From Ministeria vibrans ATCC 50519 (Eukaryota > Opisthokonta > Filasterea): a stretch of DNA of 47,185 bases. The stretch lies in contig CALSCP010000986.1 in NCBI GenBank assembly GCA_943704425.1, positions 14,942 to 62,126 of the forward strand, written 5' to 3'. Both the position numbers and the translations under genes were made by a program. This document shows, piece by piece, positions 34,434 through 47,185 of the stretch. Each line of letters opens with the position of its first letter. The first letter of the stretch is position 1. Under the pieces are notes generated by a model. That model had not been told where the DNA came from and did not search any database. It saw only the letters and a program-made list of their open reading frames with translations.

Positions 34434-35329
34434 TCATAATTCAACGACAATCGGCCCCACATCGGTCGTTTGCACTGCGCCCACCGCCGATGCAATCCGC
34501 TCCGCAACGGCACACACTTCGGCAATCTGAGAAGCGGCACTTGGTGCTTGCAACGTGGCAAGAACAGATGAAATGGGAGTGCCTTCGATGCGAGCGCTGG
34601 CGCTGGCGCTGCTGCTGCTGCTGACGGCCACCTTGGCAAGTGCACTACACAGCATCATTCGCAGTCAGGGTGCAACGTCACCCTTGGTTGCGCTCGTTGG
34701 TTTTCTCTACCTGTACTCTTCTGCGCGGTCCACCCCTGTCTTTCCGGACACAGACTGTTGGTTGATGTCGATTAAATTGCTGCACAAGAAGTGTGTGTGA
34801 GTGAAGACACTCTTTGTGTCGACCCCAACGCATTCACAGCACAGCGATGCAGCGCAGCACACAAAGCGCGCGGTGGGCGGTCGCGGGTGTGGGGGTGTGT
34901 GACGGGGGCGGAGGGGGCGCGAGGCGCGTCGCGTCTTTCGGTGGACATGCGACCGTTTTTGAGACACGCTTACTCGGTTGTTCTCTGGATGATGGCGTTG
35001 AAGAAGTCCTCGTTCTCGTCCAGCTGCTGGTCTGTGTATGTTCTCGGTCGACTAGGCGGGCGGACAGCGAGGGTGAGGCGCGTGAAGAGTGGTTTTTTTT
35101 CCGTTTTTACCTTGGGGAGTCTGCGGCACCGTACGCGTCACCCGCCGATAAGCCTTGGCCCGAGTACGCGTCGTGGGCATTGGCGGGTGTGCCGCCAGCA
35201 TTGGCCCCAGCAAACTGCGAGGTCGGTGCGCGCTGACGGTCTGAGTCTGCAGGAAGAGGAAGAGGATCAGTCGTGCGAGGGCCCATGCAGCCGCGCCCCA
35301 CCGTCTGGTTTGCTAACGGGGCAGCCCAT
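34434..35329 (-). CDS. LAMTOR1: LAMTOR1 (p18), Ragulator membrane anchor
   Basis: LAMTOR1 anchors the Ragulator-Rag complex to late endosomes and lysosomes for mTORC1 signalling. The start at 35329 gives MGCPVSKPD: Gly2 for myristoylation and Cys3 for palmitoylation. A tiny first exon (28 nt, 35329-35302) joins across a 55-nt intron to DSDRQRAPTSQ. Later exons give YTDQQLDENEDFFNAIIQRTT|DNLIDINQQS ... GVDRAEEYR|SALAKVAVSS, which follows the family core (LLSSILAKTASNIIDVS ... YMDRARQYSTRL-like). The C-terminus ends TTDVGPIVVEL at 34434, a hydrophobic end as in other LAMTOR1 proteins. Length (about 170) is close to the human 161. It lies 132 bp downstream of the S1P lyase gene, same strand. Confidence 0.82.
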
Positions 35330-35461
35330 GTGGGTGAGAGAGCGTTAGAGTGTGACGTGTAAGGCCGAGTGCCGAGTGAAATATGAATAATCAATACTGT
35401 TGTTTTGGATTTTGGATTTTGGAACTTTGGTTCGAGCAAACGACATGTTTTTTTTTTCATT

Positions 35462-37114
35462 CTATTCGTCGAGGGGCTGAGGCTCATAGAGACAGTCGAT
35501 GAAAGTGCCGGCAAGCTCACCGACAAGAGAGCGGTCGGGAATGGCCTGGGCCATGCCGTAGATGGCGGCCGAGCCTGACGCCTTGGTCGACGGAGTGCGG
35601 AGGATCTCAGCAAGCGACTCGCGCACATCGTGGAGAAAGCGGTCGGCGACGCCCTCCTCGGTGTGGAGACGGGTGCAGCACAAGTGAATGCTGCGGAGGA
35701 AGAAAAAATTGGAAGGGGGATGGTGTAAGAAAGAGGGGGCTTACCTCGAGGGGAACTGAAGGGAGTTGAGGTTCCAGCCGCGTTCGGTGAGCATTCCACC
35801 AAGACGGTAAATGTCGAAAATAGGACTCTCAAAGGCAACTACCGACACAAGTGGAGTGCCACAGAGCGCAAGACCTTCCATTCCCTTGATCCTACACACA
35901 CAGTCAGAGAAAGAAACAAAGGGAGACAGAGAAAAACAAAGAGAGACGGAGAGAAAAACAGAGAGACGGAGAGAAACACGCGCACACACTGTCACTTACT
36001 CCTCTGCAATGTAACGGGCAGTCTGGATGATCTTGCGCGTATACTCAACATACCCCGAGTGGCCAATGTGCATCATGGCCGCCCAGGTCGCCGCAATCAG
36101 TCCTCCAGGACGACTGCCCGCCACTACAGACAAAAAAAAAGAGACAAAAAGAAGGAAGAAACAAAGTGATAGAGAGGAGGAGAATACCAACAACAGACTG
36201 TCAGTGTGGTGTCTATGTGTGTGAATCGCGTGTGAATCGTACATGAGGGACTGGCATAGACTCCTCCGGTCCAGTCAGGACACACAAAGTACTGGAAGAA
36301 GCGCAGACGACGTGAGTTGTACAGGATAGTCGAGGTACCCTTGACGGCATAGCCATACTTGTGCGTGTCGCACGAGATCTATACAATAGAAAGAGAGAGA
36401 GTACGCGTGTGTAAGTGTAGTGAGGAGATACAAACAGACATGGAAGATTGGCGTACAGAGGAGACGCCCTTGAGGCGGAAGTCAAAGGGCGGAATGGGGA
36501 AGCCAGCGTCCTCCATGAAGGGCACAAGGAATCCGCCTAGACAGCAGTCGACGTGCAGACCAATGTTGTACCGCACAGCCAGGAACGACAACTCTTCGAT
36601 CGGGTCCATGATACTGCACACACAACACAATAGAAGCAGTGGGTGAGTACATGTTGTGTGTGACGCAGTGACAGACAAAGTGAATAAGTGAGTGTTGACT
36701 CAGTCACAGCGAGTGTGTAAAAGAGTGTGACTGAATAAATGGGTGTGTCTTGTGCGCATACCCATGAGGAAACCCAGGGCACGATCCGACGATGAAGGCA
36801 GTGTTACGGGTAATGGCACGCTCCACATCGCGAGGGTTGCAAGCACGTGTCTTGTAGTCGACGGGAACGTGGATCATCTTGATGTCCAGCATCTGTGCGG
36901 CCTTGTCAAATGCAGCGTGTGCCGACACGGGACAGATACTGCACGAAAGAATGGTATATTTTGGTGTCAGTGCTGAGAGAGAGAGAGACAGAGACAGATT
37001 TCTCAAACGAGTCGCATGCTCAAACAACTCGCACGCTCCTTTCCCTTCCTCTCTCATCTCTCTATCAAATGCACCCTTCTTTTTCCTCTCTCTCTCTCTC
37101 TCTCTATCACTTTG

Positions 37115-37145
<31 letters not shown>

Positions 37146-38557
37146 ATCAGACGTATCATTCTTTGTCCTCTCTCTTTCTTTCTCTCTCTAACCCGAACCC
37201 TCTCACACGCACACACGTACAACTCTGGGTTCTCAATGCCTCGGTCGCGTGCTCGGTCGCGGTACGCCTTGCATGCCATAATAATGCTCTCGGTGCCACC
37301 CGACGTCATCGTTCCGCAGCACTCGGGCGCCTCTCCGTGGTACATAGCAATGACCATGGCAACTACCTCGGCTTCCATACGTCGCACTCCCGGGAACACA
37401 TCCGGGTGCAGTGGGTTTGTCAGCGCAAAACGCGAGTACGCAGTGCACAGAAACTCTGTCAGCTGATCCCCGCCGTGGTACACCGCCCCCGAGCACGCCC
37501 CTCCACGCCAGTCCACATGGCCCATCGATTCCAGAAATTTCAGATCCTACACCATCAACAAACCCAACAGAAAAAAAAACAAAGGAAAAGAAACAACAAC
37601 AACGACAAAGGATATTAATATTTCGCTTTTGTGTCGAATGGAGATCGCGCATGCAAAATTGGGTACCTTGAGAAGTTGTTTTTGCGTCGTTCCATTGGGC
37701 GGCAGCGCCGTGATCACCTTCTCGCCGGGCACTTTTGTGAGTAGGCTGCGCTTCACGTCCATAGCCGACTTGTCCACTTCCTTCTGGATGAGTGCTCCAA
37801 TCACGGGGGCGGTGCGCAGCGTGCGGAAGAACTGACGACGAATACGCGTGAGGAGCGCTAAGCACAAGGCACACCCGTTACACACACACTCATGAACTTC
37901 CTTTGCTTTTTCGTTTTTTTGCTTTCTTACAGTCACGCTTGAACAGAAAGGCGTGCAGTTTGACGGCAAACAGTGTGGCAAACACGGAGAGCACGATGAG
38001 CTGCCAGACGGCGTACTACGGGATCAACAGCGAATGAGACGGACGCAGTTGATCGCCCAACGGAGCCCCCAGGAGCCCACGCGAGCCAGCGGACTGGCGG
38101 GGGGAGAGGGGGGTACGCTGCTGTGGTCCTGGACATCCGTGGTCATCAGAGTGATGTCGTGTGTTGATGGATCATGGGATGAGGTTTTGTGTTTTTTTTT
38201 TTTCACGTGAAGTTAGTGGGCCAAAGAGAAGCGGAGTTTGCTCTTGATTTGGCCACGCATGGGTGGGTGGGATAGGTGGGGCAGCGGGGTGGGGAGCATC
38301 GAGCAGCAGATGACGAAATGGCGTTTACCGAAGAGCCGAATTGGTTGATGCGGTCGCGCAGGCACTCCCAGTGCGGGCGCGCCATGGCCAGGACGAGGGC
38401 GACATCCTAGGGGGCGGTTGAGGGGTGGGCGAGGCAATGGAGGATGAATTGGGAAGTGTACCTTTTGCTCGAGGAGTGAGTGGACAAAGGAGCAGACGCT
38501 GCCGTGGAGCGGCTGCGACGCAAACAGGGCCAGGACGGCCGAGAGCATGCACATCAT
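35462..38557 (-). CDS. SGPL1: Sphingosine-1-phosphate lyase, PLP-dependent, about 10 exons
   Basis: It cleaves sphingosine 1-phosphate into hexadecenal and phosphoethanolamine in the ER membrane, the exit step of sphingolipid breakdown. The start at 38557 opens an N-terminal region; an exon near 38016-37930 codes for the single membrane helix ([26 protein letters not shown]). Following exons show [76 protein letters not shown] and [13 protein letters not shown] (36359-36370 codes DTHK; the Lys binds PLP). Then come [24 protein letters not shown] and the C-terminal [15 protein letters not shown]. All active-site motifs are intact. Introns carry (CT)n tracts. It shares a 141-bp divergent promoter region with the PGP-type phosphatase. 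Confidence 0.95.
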
Positions 38558-38698
38558 CGTGCAGTCAGTCAAATAAAAGTACCTTGGTTCTATTTATTTT
38601 TTTAAGGAGCGAAGTTAAGTCCTAAAGGTTGATTAACAGATCGATGAGTGATTTCAAAACACTTTTAGTCTCTCTCTGTGTCTCTCCCTTTCTCTCTC
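38558..38698. promoter_or_regulatory. Divergent intergenic region between S1P lyase and PGP-type phosphatase
   Basis: Only 141 bases separate the two start codons, so one shared promoter is likely. It has T-rich and CT-rich parts (TTTAGTCTCTCTCTGTGTCTC); no core element is assigned. Confidence 0.5.
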
Positions 38699-39822
38699 AT
38701 GCAACGCTTAACGCCCCGCGCCCTGTCGGGCATCAAAACAGTTCTGTTTGATTGTGACGGGGTTCTTTGGAGGGGAACGGAGTCCATTGAAGGCGCTGCC
38801 GAAGCAGTGAGTGCTCTCCGCAAGGCAGGCAAGCTGGTACGCACTACACGACACACTCGCTCGCCCATCGCCGCCCGCTGCTCACCGCTCCGCATGCTCC
38901 TTCTGTTCCACTAGGTGTTGTTCTTGACGAACAACAGCACGAAGAGCCGGCAGCAGTACGTGGAGCGCCTTGCACGGGCGGGCATTCCCGACACGCCGAG
39001 CCATGCCATCTTCCCGTCCTCCTTCATTGCCGCCGACCATCTGGCCACGCTCGTTGCCAAGGACGAGCGAGTCTTTGTCGTGGGCGACGTGGGACTGGAG
39101 CAAGAGTTGGATATTGCTGGAGTGGCCCGCACGGGCGGCACAGGGTTCACGGAGCAGTGGCACTCGGTGGCGGACGCGGTGCTCGACACACTCGATGCAA
39201 GCGTGCGCGCCGTCGTCGTCGGTTTCGACATGCACGCGACCTATGCCAAGATTGCCACGGCACATGCACATCTAATGCGACAGAACAGCGCCACCGGTGA
39301 GCCCGCATGTGTGTTTGTGGGCACCAACGGCGACCGATCACTGCCCGTCACGCAGGGCCAGACAGTCCCAGGCAATGGTTTTGCCCTGGCGGGTCTCAGC
39401 GCGTCGACGGGTCGCACTCCCACTATTGTCGGCAAACCCGCTCGGTCCGCTTGGGACTGCATTCGTCGCACTCACCCGTCTATTGCACCCGAGTCCACGC
39501 TGATGGTGGGCGATCGCCTCGACACAGACATTCTCTTTGGCCAAAACGTAACAGGAGATAGATAGATAGATAGAGAGGGAGAAAGAGGGGAGGGGGGGGA
39601 GAGACAGGGAGAGACAGAGAGAGAAACAAAGTGATAGAAAGTGAGAAAGTGATAAGTGGGAGGGAATTGTAACATTCATGTTTTTCATAGGCAAATCTGA
39701 AGACGCTTTTGGTACTCAGTGGAGTGACGTCGCACGCACAGGCGCACAGTGACGCCACGCGCACCGTCACACCCGACTTTGTCGCAGAGAGTGCCGCTGA
39801 GCTCATGCATTGCCTTTCTTGA
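38699..39822 (+). CDS. PGP: HAD-family phosphatase of the phosphoglycolate/4-nitrophenylphosphatase type
   Basis: Three exons (38699-38836, 38915-39547, 39691-39822) give 300 residues. HAD motif I is LFDCDGVLW (nucleophile Asp and acid/base Asp), motif II is FLTNNSTKS, the motif III Lys lies in IVGKP, and motif IV is MVGDRLDTDI. The capping domain between motifs II and III (about residues 90-190, GFDMHATYAKI) is the C2a type of PGP/PDXP. Likely substrates are 2-phosphoglycolate, glycerol 3-phosphate or pyridoxal phosphate. PGP is preferred on general resemblance, but PDXP cannot be excluded. A purine-rich tract fills intron 2. Confidence 0.92.
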
Positions 39823-39879
39823 CCCCCATTTGTGAATAATAACAAGTCGGTTGCGTGGTTTTGTACAAAGAAATGCCAA

Positions 39880-41069
39880 TCAATCGGGTGATTCGATTGA
39901 TTTGAGAGAGGAGTTTGTTGTGATGGGGAGAGTCGAGGGTTTGTGTTTGTGGGGGAAAAGCGGCTGGGACTGCGACGAATCGCTGTTGGAGAGAAGGAGC
40001 GGTGTGGTAGGACTACTTTCGGTCGAGGTCGGCTGAGTGGGGTGGGAAGGAAGGAGGAAGGCGCACCAGAGGGCGTTTGCGTCGGCCGAGTGTACTGATG
40101 CGGCGAAGATGGCAACAATGGCGAGGATGTCAAGGGGCAGCAGGATAACCGAGACGTAGGTGGTGATGCGGTGGGTAAGTTGCAGTTGGAGGAGCGTCGA
40201 GAAGACGATGAGTGGCAGGTAGCGCAGTGTGGTGGCTGTGGTGCGCAGACGCCAGTCGAGCATCGTGTCATGCGTGACGCGCCGCGACATGTGCACGCGA
40301 ACCAGTATCACAGCGTGGTAGACAATCAGAAGAAAGGCGCTTGTGGTGGCTACTGATAGCGGTATCAGCAGAAGATCCCAGTCCGTGCTCTGAAGTACAA
40401 TGCCGCCGAGACGAAGGCCAACAACGACCGACTCGCTCGCAATGGCAAGCGAGAAGAGCAATGCGACAGCCGCATCGCGCATGGTCGACGCAATCTGCAC
40501 GTCACTTGCTTCTGCGCCCGCCTCCTCCTCTTTCTTGGCGGCGTGGCAGAGGACCGTGTGCAGCGGTTCGGCACAGCGGACAAGACCGAAAGTGCACAAA
40601 AAAATCCACGTCGCTAAAGTTGCGCCGTGTCGCCCTGACAAAGCCAGTGGCAGTGTGAGCGAAGCAGCCAAGAGTAGCAACACAAAAGGCACTCTGTGAA
40701 GAAGCTGGAGCAGGCTGGGACGCAACAGTTCGCTGCGAGTAGTTCAAAGAAACCGAAAACGAAAAGAAAAGATGGAATAAAAAGGTCAACACACACAAAA
40801 CTCGAATTATTTCCACTTTCTCACCTGGTTGCGTCGTCAAGGCGTCTCCATACCATCACCCCAATCACGGCTCCAACGCCCCACAGCAGAAAGAAGAGCC
40901 AGAGCGGCGCCATGGCGACGTACGGCGAGGGAATCCATCCGTCCAGATGGAAGCCAAACAGGAGAAGACTCAGCAAAGTCGCAACGGCACCCGCGAGCTT
41001 TTCCACGTCGTGCCGTTGACAGAACGGCTGGCTTTGCTCATCGTGGTGTGTACCAGACTGCGGTGGCAT
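39880..41069 (-). CDS. TMEM185: TMEM185-like multi-pass membrane protein
   Basis: Two exons (41069 to about 40824; about 40740 to 39880) join at ACCAG|GTGAGA...CTCGCAG|C. The protein has about seven hydrophobic helices: LSLLLFGFHLDG and APLWLFFLLWGVGAVIGVMVW in exon 1, then LLLLAASLTLPLAL, ATWIFLCTFGLV, ALLFSLAIASESVVVGLRL, LLLIPLSVATTSAFLLIVYHAVILV and the last two near residues 260-300. The LDG after helix 1, the PLW motif and the GLRLGGI...IPL repeat of the same theme match TMEM185A/B. A hydrophilic Ser/Thr/Pro tail follows. The biochemical role of the family is unknown. Confidence 0.7.
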
Positions 41070-41628
41070 TGTAAATATTAAATATTTGAATAAATATCGA
41101 ATCAAACAAACGGAAATCGCGATTTGTAAGCTCACGCATAACGTGCGCATAACTCCCTCGCTCTCCCTTGCCCAGCGCCAGCCTTGTGCCAGAACATGGA
41201 TTATGGACTTGTGGTGTTTTTGGACCCTATCGCGCCACTTGTCTAGCCATCAGTCACTAGGCGGTGACTCAGGGTGTGAGTGGGAAGGGGGGGGATTAAT
41301 GCTCGTTGGTAGTTGTCAGTGGGGAGGGAGAATGTGTGGTCTCGCTGTGATAGAGGGGAGGGGGCCAGGGGGGGTACTACCCTGTTAGGGAGGCGGGTGG
41401 TCCCATGGAATTTGTGGTGTGGTGGCCGTGTGAGTAGCGTGTGAGTAGATGTGAGATCGAAATTTCCACTTTCTTTTCTTTCCTTCGCCTTTTGTCCGAA
41501 ATTCCGCACACTCGATCGAATTTAGAGTGCGTTGTGCCCTTGTGGCTGTGTTTACATGTCAGAGAGTCCCTTTGTGGTGGTGGAGTGGATCAGTTGCTGA
41601 TTGTGTGTTTGTTTTTATAGATTTGATT
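41070..41628. promoter_or_regulatory. Divergent intergenic region between TMEM185-like and ROCO genes
   Basis: About 560 bases between divergent starts; contains G-rich runs (GGGGGGG near 41287 and 41360) but no gene. Part may be 5' UTR, and possibly an upstream exon, of the ROCO gene: TTTTTATAG ends at 41620, just before the ATG at 41629. Confidence 0.4.
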
Positions 41629-46293
<4,665 letters not shown>

Positions 46294-46711
46294 TTACACA
46301 TTCATTGTTCATTTACTAATTCGCCTGCATGCTCCAAATCCCCACTCTCTCCGACCTCTTTCTCTTTCTCCCCGCCGTCGCCAACCCCAACAAATTCAAC
46401 TCTATTATTCTGTTTAAATTAAACTTTCAGGTGAGTTTCATTGGTATACAAGCCAACAACAGTCTCTCGATTACAACACTGCATATCAATAGCAGCATTG
46501 CTGACTAAGTTTTCTCAAGGCACCCATCCCTCTCACTCCACAATCCGCACTCGTGTTGTTCAGCAAGAGTTCTACAAGTTCGTTTTCTCTTATCGAACAC
46601 AAAAACACAAACATCACTCCTCTTCATATGGAAACCATCAACACTGTGGAGGGGTGTCATGAAGTCCCGTGATATAGTGGGAATATAGTGGTCCTTTCTC
46701 TCTCTCTCTCT

Positions 46712-46772
46712 CTATCACTTTGTTTCTCTCTCTATCACTTTGGTTCTCTCTCTATCACTTTGTTTCTCTCTC
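46712..46772. repeat. Three tandem 20-bp copies of TCTATCACTTTGTTTCTCTC
   Basis: The core CTATCACTTTG occurs at 46712, 46732 and 46752 with exact 20-bp spacing. The same core is scattered elsewhere in the window (see findings). Confidence 0.85.
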
Positions 46773-46785
46773 TCCCTCTCTCTTT

Positions 46786-46820
<35 letters not shown>

Positions 46821-46907
46821 GGTACCACATGAAGCACCTTTTACCGCCCCTTCGGTGAGTTTCGTCGCCTTTGTCACCCTCTTTCGCTTCGCAAACTCCT
46901 CGGACAC

Positions 46908-46963
46908 AACTGTTTGACTTCTGCCCGAGGATTTCAAAAAAAAAAAAAAAAAACTGTTTGACT
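46908..46963 (+). mobile_element. Poly-A-tailed micro-insertion with 12-bp target-site duplication
   Basis: AACTGTTTGACT occurs at 46908-46919 and again at 46952-46963. Between them lie a short unique segment (TCTGCCCGAGGATTTC) and A18 (counting two A shared with the second copy). This is the structure left by target-primed reverse transcription of a severely truncated RNA. There is no coding capacity. Confidence 0.5.
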
Positions 46964-47185
46964 CCGACGCGTCGCGCAGTCGCCCATGGTCAGTCGCATT
47001 TCCGATAGAGCACTGATTGTACTCACCAAAAATCAAGCAGCCGCTTCAGATAGATGGGTAGAAGATTGTCTTGTACATGAAGCTTTTGCCCGAGGGCTTC
47101 CAAATCGCATCTCCTACACAGTCGTCATACTGCCGTTGTGCCGTAACCCCTTCTCATGTCCACATTCGTGTACTTAAGTCTACTC

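Larger units (their letters stand above)
46294..47185. other. Right-end stretch without a supported gene
   Basis: Contains a CT-rich tract (46695-46820) with three tandem 20-bp TCTATCACTTTGTTTCTCTC units and a poly-A micro-insertion (46908-46963). Short open frames near 46986-47177 resemble nothing I recognise. Confidence 0.6.

Overview
This is nuclear DNA of a unicellular, very probably flagellated eukaryote. The genes have GT-AG introns, mostly 50-200 nt, in GC-rich exons. The introns and spacers are AT-rich or made of (CT)n, (CA)n and (TA)n tracts. Gene content points to an opisthokont-grade or related protist: a trithorax/MLL-type methyltransferase with a Win motif, a vault PARP, a Toca-type F-BAR protein, KNL2/MIS18BP1, LAMTOR1 and CFAP119. 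I cannot name the lineage. Exon models were built by hand from reading frames, splice-site phase and family resemblance.

Layout. 1-545: left edge with an ELWxxDGT-repeat secreted protein (-) and a possible C-terminus of another gene (+). 1481-2990 (+): bacterial-type prolyl-tRNA synthetase, probably mitochondrial. 3321-4041 (+): small candidate acylated protein. 4066-6248 (-): secreted GH27 alpha-galactosidase, divergent from 6508-7731 (+), a CFAP119-like ciliary protein. 7825-8674 (+): unrecognised secreted protein. 8981-10304 (+): hormone-sensitive-lipase-type esterase. 10749-16519 (+): KMT2/MLL-type histone methyltransferase, meeting tail to tail a MED6 gene (-) that has lost its second half. 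17925-20086 (+): protein with a caspase-like fold and no catalytic dyad.

20148-38557 is a run of six minus-strand genes: KNL2/MIS18BP1 (centromere), vault PARP/PARP4, an F-BAR/HR1/SH3 protein (5' end lost in a run of Ns), a short single-RRM SR-like protein, LAMTOR1 (lysosomal Ragulator) and sphingosine-1-phosphate lyase. Then come a HAD phosphatase of the PGP type (+), a TMEM185-like membrane protein (-), and a WD40-ROC-COR protein (+, 41629-46293). The last 900 bases hold only low-complexity DNA and a small poly-A insertion.

The genes are housekeeping and regulatory and do not form one pathway. The most unusual object is the vault PARP. Besides BRCT, PARP, VIT, vWA and vault-binding parts, it carries a ubiquitin-like domain and then an N-terminal actin fragment with a perfectly preserved D-loop, split by an intron. 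Other points of interest are the catalytically dead caspase-like protein, one exon per WD repeat in the ROCO gene with all introns in the same phase and position, the half-length MED6, a dispersed CTATCACTTTG motif inside pyrimidine tracts, and a poly-A micro-insertion with a target-site duplication.
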